Notes under the pieces: model-generated | What the model was told of the DNA's origin: nothing | Database searches by the model: none | The model's input: the letters and a program-made list of their open reading frames with translations, nothing else | Made by a program: the position numbers and the translations under genes | Assembly (NCBI GenBank): GCA_025999775.1 | Contig: BNXT01000071.1 | Location: 1-7,117, forward strand | Length of the DNA: 7,117 nucleotides | Reading direction: 5' to 3' | Source: Bacteroidia bacterium | Lineage (GTDB): Bacteria; Bacteroidota; Bacteroidia; Bacteroidales; P3 | Shown: positions 1 to 6,800 of the stretch, one piece after another | How positions within the stretch are numbered: position 1 is the stretch's first letter | Layout: every line of letters begins with the position of its first letter

Positions 1-345
1 TGTTCATTGTTCATTGTTCATTGTTCATTGTTCATTGTTCATTGTTCATTGTTCATTGTTCATTGTTCATTGTTCATTGTTCATTGTTCATTGTTCATTG
101 TTCATTGTTCATTGTTCATTGTTCATTGTTCATTGTTCATTGTTCATTGTTCATTGTTCATTGTTCATTGTTCATTGTTCATTGTTCATTGTTCATTGTT
201 CATTGTTCATTGTTCATTATTCATTGTTCATTATTCATTGTTCATTGTTCATTATTCATTGTTCATTGTTCATTGTTCATTGTTCATTGTTCATTGTTCA
301 TTATTCATTGTTCATTATTCATTGTTCATTGTTCATTATTCATTG
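1..345. repeat. Tandem heptamer array, 49 copies of TTCATTG
   Basis: Positions 3-345 are exactly 49 uninterrupted head-to-tail 7-bp units, with a 2-base partial unit (TG) at the window edge, so the array probably continues to the left. Units 1-30 (3-212) are identical TTCATTG. Among units 31-49 six carry a G-to-A change in the last base (TTCATTA), at units 31, 33, 36, 43, 45 and 48. There are no indels. Because 7 is not a multiple of 3, all three + frames read the same heptapeptide FIVHCSL without stops, while the - strand has a TGA in every frame. I see no sign that it is translated. The array ends one base before the -33-like element of the uvrA promoter. Such short-unit arrays usually change length by replication slippage; a function here is not established. 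Confidence 0.98.
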
Positions 346-346
346 G

Positions 347-380
347 TTTGCGTTTAATCCAAAAATTTTATGTAAATTTG
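347..380 (+). promoter_or_regulatory. Bacteroidota-type promoter of uvrA
   Basis: A perfect TAnnTTTG -7 box (TAAATTTG) lies at 373-380. A TTTG that can serve as the -33 element lies at 347-350, with a 22-bp spacer, slightly longer than the 19-21 bp usual for Bacteroides. Only four bases (CACT) separate the -7 box from the uvrA ATG at 385, so transcription should begin at or within a few bases of the start codon. No Shine-Dalgarno sequence is present. The -33 element sits immediately beside the end of the heptamer array. Confidence 0.72.
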
Positions 381-384
381 CACT

Positions 385-3210
385 ATGAATCAGTTGGAAC
401 AAATAGAGATTTTTGGAGCGAAATCCCATAATTTACAGAATATAGACTTGACTATTCCGCGCAACCAGTTAGTCGTGATTACTGGTTTGAGCGGTAGTGG
501 GAAGTCGTCCTTAGCGTTCGATACCATTTATGCGGAGGGGCAACGGCGGTATATGGATACGTTTTCGGCTTATGCACGGCAGTTTCTTGGTACGATGTCG
601 CGTCCGGAAGTCGATAAAATCAACGGATTAAGTCCGGTCATTTCTATCGAACAAAAAACCACTGGTCGCAATCCACGTTCTACCGTCGGTACCATCACCG
701 AGATTTACGACCTATTACGCTTGCTCTATGCACGCGTATCGGATGCCTATTCTCTCGAAACCGGCGAAAAGATGGTACGGCACACCGATACCCAGATTGT
801 TCAATTGATACTACAAAATTACCACCATAGAGACATCGCTATCTTAGCGCCCGTTGTTAAGGGACGCAAAGGGCACTATCGTGAATACTTCGAGAATTTT
901 CATCACCAAGGGTTTCTGAAAGTACGTGTGGACGGCGAAATACAAGACATTAAACCACGCATGCAACTTGACCGTTACAAAATACACGACATCGAACTGC
1001 TCATTGATACGCTCAAAGTGCATGAAGGGCTACAACAGCGCCTCACGCAAAGCATCGGATTAGCTATGAAGCAAGGCAAAGGTAATATTCTGATATTAGA
1101 TAATAAAACCAATACTTACAAACATTATAGCCGTCATTTGATGTGCCCGACAACCGGTATTTCCTACAATGAACCGGAACCTAACACGTTTTCTTTCAAT
1201 TCGCCGTATGGCGCATGTCCGGAGTGTAACGGCATGGGATCTATCATTGAAGTTGACCTAAAAAAGATAGTACCTAACAATAAACTAAGCATCCGTCAAG
1301 GTGGTATCGCGCCTATTGGACAATACAAGGACAACTGGGTTTTTAAAAAAATCGAGACATTGGGCAAGAAATACGGATTTACCTTGGAGACACCTCTCAA
1401 ACAAATCTCCGAAGACGGCATAAACGCCCTTTTATACGGGTCTAAAGGCGTTTTTCGACAAGATAATCGCTACCTCGGTATCACAACCCAAGAAAACATT
1501 GATTTTGAGGGTATTGTCAATATCGTACAAGACCATGTGTATGAAGATAACAACGTTGTTTTCAAGTGGGTTGCCAATTTCACCAGTACGATAGTTTGTC
1601 CTAAATGCGGCGGTGCGCGCTTGAAAAAAGAATCGTTGCAGTTTAAAATCATTGATAAAAATATTGCCGAACTATCCAGTATGCACTTTGCAGAGTTACA
1701 GACATGGATAGATTCCGCCGAAGCGCATATTACTGATAATAGGCGTAAGATAGCGCACGAAATACTACGTGAAATACGCACGCGCATTGAGTTTTTGTTG
1801 AATGTCGGCATTGATTACCTCTCGTTAGACCGTCCTGCCTCCAGTCTTTCCGGTGGCGAGGCACAACGTATTCGCTTAGCTACACAGATCGGTTCTAAAC
1901 TTGTGGGCGTATTGTATATTTTGGACGAACCCAGTATTGGTTTGCACCAACGGGATAATACCCGCTTAATAGATTCGTTGCGTATGCTGCGCGATGTCGG
2001 TAATTCCGTGATTGTTGTGGAGCACGATAAGGAAATGATTACGTCCGCCGATTATGTCATTGATATTGGACCCGGCGCCGGCATCAACGGCGGAAAAATC
2101 GTCGCTCAAGGCACTCCTAAAGAATTGAAGAAACAGCATACCTTGACCTGTGATTATCTCAGCGGCGCTAAGCAAATAGCGATACCGTCCAAACGGCGAC
2201 AAGGCAACGGTCAACACCTGATATTGAAAGGCGCTACCGGACATAATCTCAAGAATGTTACGCTGGACATCCCCTTAGGCATGATGATTTGCGTTACCGG
2301 CGTGTCGGGAAGCGGCAAATCCTCGCTCATCAATGAAACCTTGCACCCAATATTGAGCAAAACTTTTTATCGGGCAGAAAAAGAAATTTTACCCTATAAA
2401 AGTATCGAAGGGATTGAAAACATTGATAAAGTCATAGAAATTGACCAGCAACCCATTGGTCGCACGCCACGTTCCAATCCTGCAACTTACGTAGGCGTCT
2501 TTGATGATATTCGCAAGTTATTTGCCTCGTTGCCGGATGCTAAGATACGCGGTTACCTGCCGGGGCGCTTTTCCTTCAATGTCAAAGGCGGACGCTGTGA
2601 AGAGTGCGGCGGCGGCGGCGTTAAGGTGATAGCAATGAACTTCATGCCGGATGTTTACGTCCATTGCGACGCCTGCAACGGTAAACGCTACAACCGTGAA
2701 ACCTTGGAAGTACGCTACAAAGGTCGATCTATCAGCGATGTCTTGGATATGAATATTGACCAAGCCGTTGAATATTTTGAAAATATTCCGCATGTCTTAC
2801 GTAAAATAAAGACATTACAAGATGTAGGCTTGGGTTACATCACCTTAGGACAGCAATCCACAACGCTCTCCGGTGGTGAAGCACAACGCGTGAAGCTGGC
2901 TACGGAGCTATCCAAAAAAGACTCCGGAAAAACGCTATACATACTTGATGAACCTACAACGGGACTGCATTTTGAAGATGTCAGAGTATTGATGGACGTA
3001 CTCGACAAATTAGTGGTTAAGGGCAATACCGTATTGGTCATTGAACATAATATGGATGTTATTAAATTAGCAGATCATGTGATTGATGTAGGACCGGAAG
3101 GCGGTTACAATGGCGGGCAAATCATTGCCAAAGGCACGCCGGAACAAGTCGCACAGGTTAAACAAAGCTATACCGGACAGTACCTGAAAAAAGAGTTGGG
3201 TATTAAGTAG
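385..3210 (+). CDS. uvrA: UvrABC excinuclease subunit A (UvrA)
   Basis: DNA-damage sensor ATPase of nucleotide excision repair; its dimer loads UvrB on lesions in the cytoplasm. The 941 residues match the usual UvrA length and hold two ABC ATPase modules. Module I has Walker A GLSGSGKS (34-41), signature LSGGEAQR (488-495) and Walker B ILDEP (512-516). Module II has GVSGSGKS (639-646), LSGGEAQR (828-835) and ILDEP (853-857). The zinc module of domain II is complete: C738/C741 and C761/C764, as CxxC-X19-CxxC. A further CPKC lies at 405-408. In the first zinc region only C254, C278 and C281 are seen; the expected CxxC reads CPTT (254-257). The region at about 115-250 fits the UvrB-binding domain, favouring true UvrA over a UvrA2 paralogue. 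The ATG at 385 is supported by the promoter directly in front of it. It seems monocistronic and converges on the TPR gene. Confidence 0.97.
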   Translation: MNQLEQIEIFGAKSHNLQNIDLTIPRNQLVVITGLSGSGKSSLAFDTIYAEGQRRYMDTFSAYARQFLGTMSRPEVDKINGLSPVISIEQKTTGRNPRSTVGTITEIYDLLRLLYARVSDAYSLETGEKMVRHTDTQIVQLILQNYHHRDIAILAPVVKGRKGHYREYFENFHHQGFLKVRVDGEIQDIKPRMQLDRYKIHDIELLIDTLKVHEGLQQRLTQSIGLAMKQGKGNILILDNKTNTYKHYSRHLMCPTTGISYNEPEPNTFSFNSPYGACPECNGMGSIIEVDLKKIVPNNKLSIRQGGIAPIGQYKDNWVFKKIETLGKKYGFTLETPLKQISEDGINALLYGSKGVFRQDNRYLGITTQENIDFEGIVNIVQDHVYEDNNVVFKWVANFTSTIVCPKCGGARLKKESLQFKIIDKNIAELSSMHFAELQTWIDSAEAHITDNRRKIAHEILREIRTRIEFLLNVGIDYLSLDRPASSLSGGEAQRIRLATQIGSKLVGVLYILDEPSIGLHQRDNTRLIDSLRMLRDVGNSVIVVEHDKEMITSADYVIDIGPGAGINGGKIVAQGTPKELKKQHTLTCDYLSGAKQIAIPSKRRQGNGQHLILKGATGHNLKNVTLDIPLGMMICVTGVSGSGKSSLINETLHPILSKTFYRAEKEILPYKSIEGIENIDKVIEIDQQPIGRTPRSNPATYVGVFDDIRKLFASLPDAKIRGYLPGRFSFNVKGGRCEECGGGGVKVIAMNFMPDVYVHCDACNGKRYNRETLEVRYKGRSISDVLDMNIDQAVEYFENIPHVLRKIKTLQDVGLGYITLGQQSTTLSGGEAQRVKLATELSKKDSGKTLYILDEPTTGLHFEDVRVLMDVLDKLVVKGNTVLVIEHNMDVIKLADHVIDVGPEGGYNGGQIIAKGTPEQVAQVKQSYTGQYLKKELGIK

Positions 3211-3242
3211 CGGGTTAATTTCGGAATCTTTGCCGTTCGTTT

Positions 3243-5081
3243 TCAATGTCCACGCAGGTTTCTGAACCTGCGGCGGGCTTCCTCAATGTATAAACTCGAC
3301 GGATAGTCCATGATCAATTGCTCGTAAAGGGTCATCGCAGGGAAAGGCTGTTGCAACTGCTCTTCGTACAATCGTGCCGCCAGAAACAACGCATCATCCG
3401 CTAACAATTGGTCGGCATGTTGCTCATAAATTCGCTTGTAAAAATCCAAGGCTTGAGTAAATCTTTTTTGTCGCAGGCTTATATCCGCCTTACGCATCAA
3501 CACTTCATCCACTATGGTATGCGCAGGATTGTTAAGCAGAATACTATCTAAATACAACTCCGCTTCATCTATCCGTTGTTGATAAATCCTAAAATCGGCT
3601 GTAGCAAACAATTTAAGCGTGGTATAACTGCTATCGGCATCGTTATTCTCACGAATGAGCAACGAAAGCGACATCGCATCGTTGGCTATCAATTTAGAAG
3701 TCGAAGACCGCAAAACATCTAATTGTGCCAACGACCAGTCAAACTCCCCAATATAGTACGATAACTGAGCATTCCGCATCTTTGCCGTAAATCCTATTTC
3801 ATCGTGTTTAAAATCTTTTTCTACTTGTGAATACAGCAACATAGCTTCCCAGACGTCGTCGGATAACAAATATATATCCGCCAATGTCAATTTACATTCA
3901 GCCTGCATCAACGGCTGTATCCGAGGGATATTCAGCGCTGCATGTACGAGACTATCCGCTTTTTGAAAATCTTTACGGTAGGCTGCTTCTATCCACGCCC
4001 ATTCCCGCAAAGGCGACACACTCTTGTCGGTTAACGGCGCACGTCTTAATAAATAATCATATTCCTGCTCCAAATAAGCCAAATCGTCCTCGTTGGTAAC
4101 CGACGATTTCGTTACGCGTTTATAGTACAACGATAATAGTTCCGACCGTGCCTGAAAATATAAAGGCGCTTGTTCCCCTTTCGCAATGATATATTTAAAC
4201 GCTTCCTCGGCGATACCGAAGATATAGGGGTTTTCCACAATAGAATCCTGAGCGCTCAAGACTTTGGCAAATTGCAAGACCTGCTGTCCGCCGTCGTTAT
4301 TACGTCGTTCAAACGACTTGGTAAACGTAAACGCCGTGCTATAGTCTTTGGTTTGCATCAGAAAGCCAATCCATAATTTTTGAATCGCCGTGTTATCAGG
4401 ATAGGTTTGGACTTCAACAAGCAAAGCCTGTCGGATAGCAGTCAGTGTTTTATCATCCGGATTATTCCCTATCAAGCTTTGAAAATGCCGTTCCACTTCG
4501 TTATAGTATCCTCTCTCCTGTATCAACAGCGTTACACATTGTTTCACCGCCTCTGCCATACGTCCGGAACGTTCGTACATCGTTGCTAAATCCATGGCAT
4601 ACAGCGTTGGGTCGTTCGTCATTTTTTGCCCGTTCTCCAACGTAACAATAGCGTAGGTGTTGAGCCTTTTTTGATAAAATAACATTGCTAATTCCCCGAT
4701 AGATTGCGGATTTGCCGATGTCTCATCAATAATCTTACGAAACGTCTTGTCCGCTTTGTCCGCTTCGCCTTGCAATTGGTAGATATAGCCCAAATCCACC
4801 TGATTTTCTTTGTCATTCGGGAATCTGCGACGGTGACGTGTACTCAGTTTTTCTGCCTCCTTGTAGCTTTTTTGTTCTATCAACGTTTGCATGTACAAGG
4901 TATAAATCTGCTGCGACGGCGCTTTGTCGTAGGCTTCTTCAAACAATTTGAGGGCTTTCTCCGGTTCTCCGTTATTGCGATACTCAACCGCCAACTGCTC
5001 CACACTCCCTTGTTGTGCCAAAAGCACATCGCTACACAGAAAAATTGCCAATATTCCTAATAGTATCTTTCTAAAGATCAT
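3243..5081 (-). CDS. Exported TPR-repeat protein of Bacteroidota, function unknown
   Basis: A 612-residue protein from the ATG at 5081. A TTG five codons upstream is open, but the promoter -7 box lies inside that extension, so the ATG is preferred. Residues 1-22 form a signal peptide: positive MIFRK, a hydrophobic core at 6-15, and likely cleavage after A22 in LLA-QQ. C16 is preceded by L and does not fit a lipobox, so periplasmic or outer-membrane-associated location is more likely than a lipoprotein. The rest is helical, with TPR-like repeats clearest at about 26-126 and 525-600. A block near 398-475 (ADIYLLSDD...LYSQVEKDF...TSKLIANDA) resembles, from memory, an uncharacterised TPR family conserved in Bacteroidota. 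TPR proteins are binding scaffolds and no catalytic motif is visible; I cannot give a function. It has its own promoter after serS and probably forms its own transcription unit, convergent with uvrA. Confidence 0.88.
   Translation of the reverse strand: MIFRKILLGILAIFLCSDVLLAQQGSVEQLAVEYRNNGEPEKALKLFEEAYDKAPSQQIYTLYMQTLIEQKSYKEAEKLSTRHRRRFPNDKENQVDLGYIYQLQGEADKADKTFRKIIDETSANPQSIGELAMLFYQKRLNTYAIVTLENGQKMTNDPTLYAMDLATMYERSGRMAEAVKQCVTLLIQERGYYNEVERHFQSLIGNNPDDKTLTAIRQALLVEVQTYPDNTAIQKLWIGFLMQTKDYSTAFTFTKSFERRNNDGGQQVLQFAKVLSAQDSIVENPYIFGIAEEAFKYIIAKGEQAPLYFQARSELLSLYYKRVTKSSVTNEDDLAYLEQEYDYLLRRAPLTDKSVSPLREWAWIEAAYRKDFQKADSLVHAALNIPRIQPLMQAECKLTLADIYLLSDDVWEAMLLYSQVEKDFKHDEIGFTAKMRNAQLSYYIGEFDWSLAQLDVLRSSTSKLIANDAMSLSLLIRENNDADSSYTTLKLFATADFRIYQQRIDEAELYLDSILLNNPAHTIVDEVLMRKADISLRQKRFTQALDFYKRIYEQHADQLLADDALFLAARLYEEQLQQPFPAMTLYEQLIMDYPSSLYIEEARRRFRNLRGH
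3253..3272. other. Perfect hairpin at the convergent gene ends
   Basis: An 8-bp perfect inverted repeat, CGCAGGTT and AACCTGCG, flanks a TCTG loop. It lies in the last codons of the TPR gene (residues near RNLRG) and about 43 bp past the uvrA stop. It would fold in either transcript, so it could help end or protect uvrA mRNA, whose 32-bp downstream spacer has no hairpin of its own. No T-tract follows it on either strand, so it is not a standard intrinsic terminator. Confidence 0.4.
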
Positions 5082-5085
5082 AGTA

Positions 5086-5093
5086 CAAAGGTA
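5086..5093 (-). promoter_or_regulatory. -7 promoter box of the TPR gene
   Basis: On the - strand the sequence reads TACCTTTG, a perfect TAnnTTTG box, followed by TACT and then the ATG at 5081. This is the same spacing as in front of uvrA (four bases, NACT, then ATG). No convincing TTTG -33 element is found 19-22 bp upstream, where the serS hairpin region and an A/T-rich stretch lie. The box predicts a leaderless or nearly leaderless transcript and sets the start codon of the TPR gene. Confidence 0.65.
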
Positions 5094-5112
5094 CAAAATA
5101 TTTTTTAATTTA

Positions 5113-5129
5113 GGAATTGAAAAAATTCC
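5113..5129. repeat. Short inverted repeat between serS and the TPR gene
   Basis: GGAATT and AATTCC, a perfect 6-bp inverted repeat around a 5-base loop, lie just upstream of the TPR promoter and overlap the T-tract of the serS hairpin. It may be a small operator or simply the tail of the terminator. The stem is A/T-rich and weak, so chance is possible. Confidence 0.35.
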
Positions 5130-5153
5130 GCATCATCAACTTAATTGATGATG
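5120..5153 (-). terminator. Hairpin terminator of serS with the stop codon in its loop
   Basis: On the - strand a perfect 9-bp stem, CATCATCAA (5153-5145) and TTGATGATG (5139-5131), encloses the loop TTAAG, which contains the serS TAA stop codon. Five bases (CGGAA) separate the stem from a run of six T. The upstream arm encodes the last residues of SerRS (D-I-I-N). The offset of the T-run makes this a less than ideal intrinsic terminator, but position and strand fit the end of the serS transcript, before the separate promoter of the TPR gene. Confidence 0.6.
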
Positions 5154-6415
5154 TCGAAATTCGTGTATTTACGCAACACTTCCGGCACCTTGATACCTTC
5201 CGGAGTTTGGTTATTTTCCAGCAAAGCGGCGACAATACGCGGTAAAGCTAATGCGCTACCATTGAGCGTATGCACTAACTGTGTTTTACCTCCTTCGTTT
5301 TTATAGCGACATTTCATGCGGTTTGCTTGGAACGACTCAAAATTAGATACCGAACTAACCTCTAACCAACGTTGCTGAGCCGCCGAATACACTTCAAAAT
5401 CGTAAGTTAGCGCCGAAGTAAAACTCATATCGCCACCGCACAACCGCAAGATACGGAATGGCAGCCCCAATCGACGCACTAAAGACGATACATGAGCAAC
5501 CATTTCATCCAAAGCGGCGTACGAATTTTCAGGTTTTTCAATACGCACAATCTCTACTTTGTCGAACTGATGCAGTCGGTTCAAGCCGCGCACGTCTTTG
5601 CCATACGAGCCTGCTTCACGACGAAAACAGCCTGAATAGGCAACATTCTTGATAGGCAGGTCTTTGGCTTGCAAAATCACATTACGGTAGATATTCGTTA
5701 CCGGAACTTCCGCCGTAGGTATCATATAGAGGTCATCCACCGGCATATAGTACATCTGTCCATCCTTGTCCGGCAATTGCCCCGTGCCATAGCCCGAAGC
5801 GGCATTGACCATCAAGGGCGGCTGTATTTCTATATAGCCCGCATCAATACCGGCTTCCAAAAAGAAATTGATGAGCGCCCTTTGCAAACGTGCGCCTTTG
5901 CCTTTATATACAGGAAAGCCTGCACCCGTTATCTTGTTACCCAATTCAAAATCCACAATGTCGTATTTGGCACACAAATCCCAATGGGGTTGCGCATTTG
6001 CAGGAAGATCAGGGATGTCGCCCTCTTGATGTACGTTTTCGTTGTCTTCAGCGCTAAACCCTGCCACTATGGAGCTATGCGGAAGATTGGGCAATAAAAC
6101 TAATTTATCGTCCAACTGTTTCTCTATCTCTGACAATTTGTCGGACAATAGCTTGATTTCCTGCTTAAGTTGCGCCGTTTTGGTTTTGAGATTTTCGGCT
6201 TCTGCTTTCAGTCCTTTTTGCAGGAAATTACCGATTTCTTTGGCGATACGGTTACCTTCAGCAAGAAGGTCATCGGCTTTCTGTTGAGTTTCACGACGCA
6301 GATTATCAATGTTCAGAATATCATTGACCGTCTGCTCTGCATTTTTGAAGTTTTTTAGCTTCAATCGTTCAATAACGTGTGCAGCTTGTTCTTTGAGGGT
6401 AGCGATTTGTAACAT
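5141..6415 (-). CDS. serS: Seryl-tRNA synthetase (class II)
   Basis: Cytoplasmic enzyme that charges tRNA-Ser with serine using ATP, and also tRNA-Sec where that exists. The 424 residues match the normal length. Residues about 1-110 form the N-terminal domain with the long helical coiled-coil arm (about 30-105, rich in K, E, L and Q) that grips the tRNA-Ser long variable arm. The catalytic domain carries the GTGQLP segment (210-215), TAE (234-236, serine pocket), motif 2 FRREAGSYGKDVRG (264-277) followed by HQFDKVE, and motif 3 GSALALPR (386-393). All key elements are present, so it should be active. It follows rplU and rpmA on the same strand, 102 bp after the rpmA stop, with a strong terminator in that gap. 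No TAnnTTTG box is seen in the 38 bases between that terminator's T-tract and the ATG, so readthrough or a divergent promoter must supply transcription. The start region is A-rich, without a Shine-Dalgarno sequence. Confidence 0.97.
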   Translation of the reverse strand: MLQIATLKEQAAHVIERLKLKNFKNAEQTVNDILNIDNLRRETQQKADDLLAEGNRIAKEIGNFLQKGLKAEAENLKTKTAQLKQEIKLLSDKLSEIEKQLDDKLVLLPNLPHSSIVAGFSAEDNENVHQEGDIPDLPANAQPHWDLCAKYDIVDFELGNKITGAGFPVYKGKGARLQRALINFFLEAGIDAGYIEIQPPLMVNAASGYGTGQLPDKDGQMYYMPVDDLYMIPTAEVPVTNIYRNVILQAKDLPIKNVAYSGCFRREAGSYGKDVRGLNRLHQFDKVEIVRIEKPENSYAALDEMVAHVSSLVRRLGLPFRILRLCGGDMSFTSALTYDFEVYSAAQQRWLEVSSVSNFESFQANRMKCRYKNEGGKTQLVHTLNGSALALPRIVAALLENNQTPEGIKVPEVLRKYTNFDIIN

Positions 6416-6453
6416 GGTGTTTATTTTTCAATCTTTCTTGGTTTCATTTTTTC

Positions 6454-6494
6454 AAAACAAAAGCCCGCCGATACTATAAGGATACCGGAGGGCT
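6454..6494 (-). terminator. Strong intrinsic terminator after rpmA
   Basis: On the - strand a 13-bp stem (6494-6482 with 6474-6462) begins AGCCC and ends GGGCT, has one T/C mismatch and two G-U pairs, and closes a 7-base loop. The T-rich tail TTTGTTTT (6461-6454) follows at once. It lies 24 bp after the rpmA stop and ends 38 bp before the serS start, so it should end most rplU-rpmA transcripts. Partial readthrough could still feed serS. Confidence 0.85.
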
Positions 6495-6517
6495 ATAGGT
6501 AACGAATGATAGACGAA

Positions 6518-6778
6518 CTACGCTTCTGCCGGTACAACAGAAACGTATGATCGGTTATCCTTTTTCTTGCGAAAAGCAACGGTGCCGCTCACTAATGCGA
6601 ATAGGGTATGGTCTTTTCCCATGCCGACATTGAGGTCAGGATGATGAAGCGTACCGCGTTGACGCACTATGATGTTACCAGCCACAGCGGCTTGACCGCC
6701 AAAAATTTTCACGCCGAGGCGTTTACTTTGTGATTCGCGTCCGTTATTTGAACTTCCGACGCCTTTTTTATGTGCCAT
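6518..6778 (-). CDS. rpmA: 50S ribosomal protein L27 (bL27)
   Basis: Component of the large ribosomal subunit whose basic, flexible N-terminus reaches toward the peptidyl-transferase centre. The 86-residue length is normal. The hallmark sequence is at the start: [10 protein letters not shown], then [13 protein letters not shown] and FGGQ (residues about 12-28), then IIVRQRG (36-42) and [13 protein letters not shown] (50-62). The N-terminus begins MAHKKG, the mature-type form; there is no sign of the cleaved N-terminal extension known in Firmicutes. It starts 22 bp after the rplU stop and is surely co-transcribed with it, the near-universal L21-L27 pair. The gene ends just before a strong terminator. 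No Shine-Dalgarno sequence is visible before the ATG, usual for this phylum. Confidence 0.98.
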   Translation of the reverse strand: MAHKKGVGSSNNGRESQSKRLGVKIFGGQAAVAGNIIVRQRGTLHHPDLNVGMGKDHTLFALVSGTVAFRKKKDNRSYVSVVPAEA

Positions 6779-6800
6779 AACTTACGATGTTTCAATGAAT

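Noticed and set aside
1..345. CRISPR array or attachment-site repeat
   Set aside because: Units are 7 bp and contiguous with no spacers, and no cas, integrase or tRNA gene is present.
7..431. Three overlapping + strand open frames coding (FIVHCSL)n across the heptamer array
   Set aside because: They arise from the repeat itself: a 7-bp unit without stops leaves all three frames open with the same peptide. They begin with non-ATG codons, lack a promoter, and one overruns the uvrA start.
1470..3041. Open frames on the - strand inside uvrA
   Set aside because: They are shadows of a strongly conserved gene on the other strand and show no protein motif or start signal.
3211..3242. Possible promoter (ATCTTTG) or terminator in the uvrA-TPR gap
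   Set aside because: The box lacks the TA of TAnnTTTG, no + strand gene follows, and the only possible stem there is 3 bp long.
3281..5060. Lipoprotein assignment of the TPR protein based on C16
   Set aside because: The residue before C16 is leucine, which does not fit the small residue needed at that place of a lipobox.
5082..5096. TTG start at 5096 for the TPR gene, adding MYLCT
   Set aside because: The extension is made of the -7 promoter box, and the ATG at 5081 gives a standard signal peptide directly.
3884..6358. Open frames on the + strand inside the TPR gene and serS
   Set aside because: They overlap well-supported - strand genes, are short, and have no recognisable domain.
6416..6517. 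T-box or other riboswitch in front of serS
   Set aside because: The leader holds only a simple terminator hairpin, with no T-box sequence or specifier stem, and T-boxes are not typical of this phylum.
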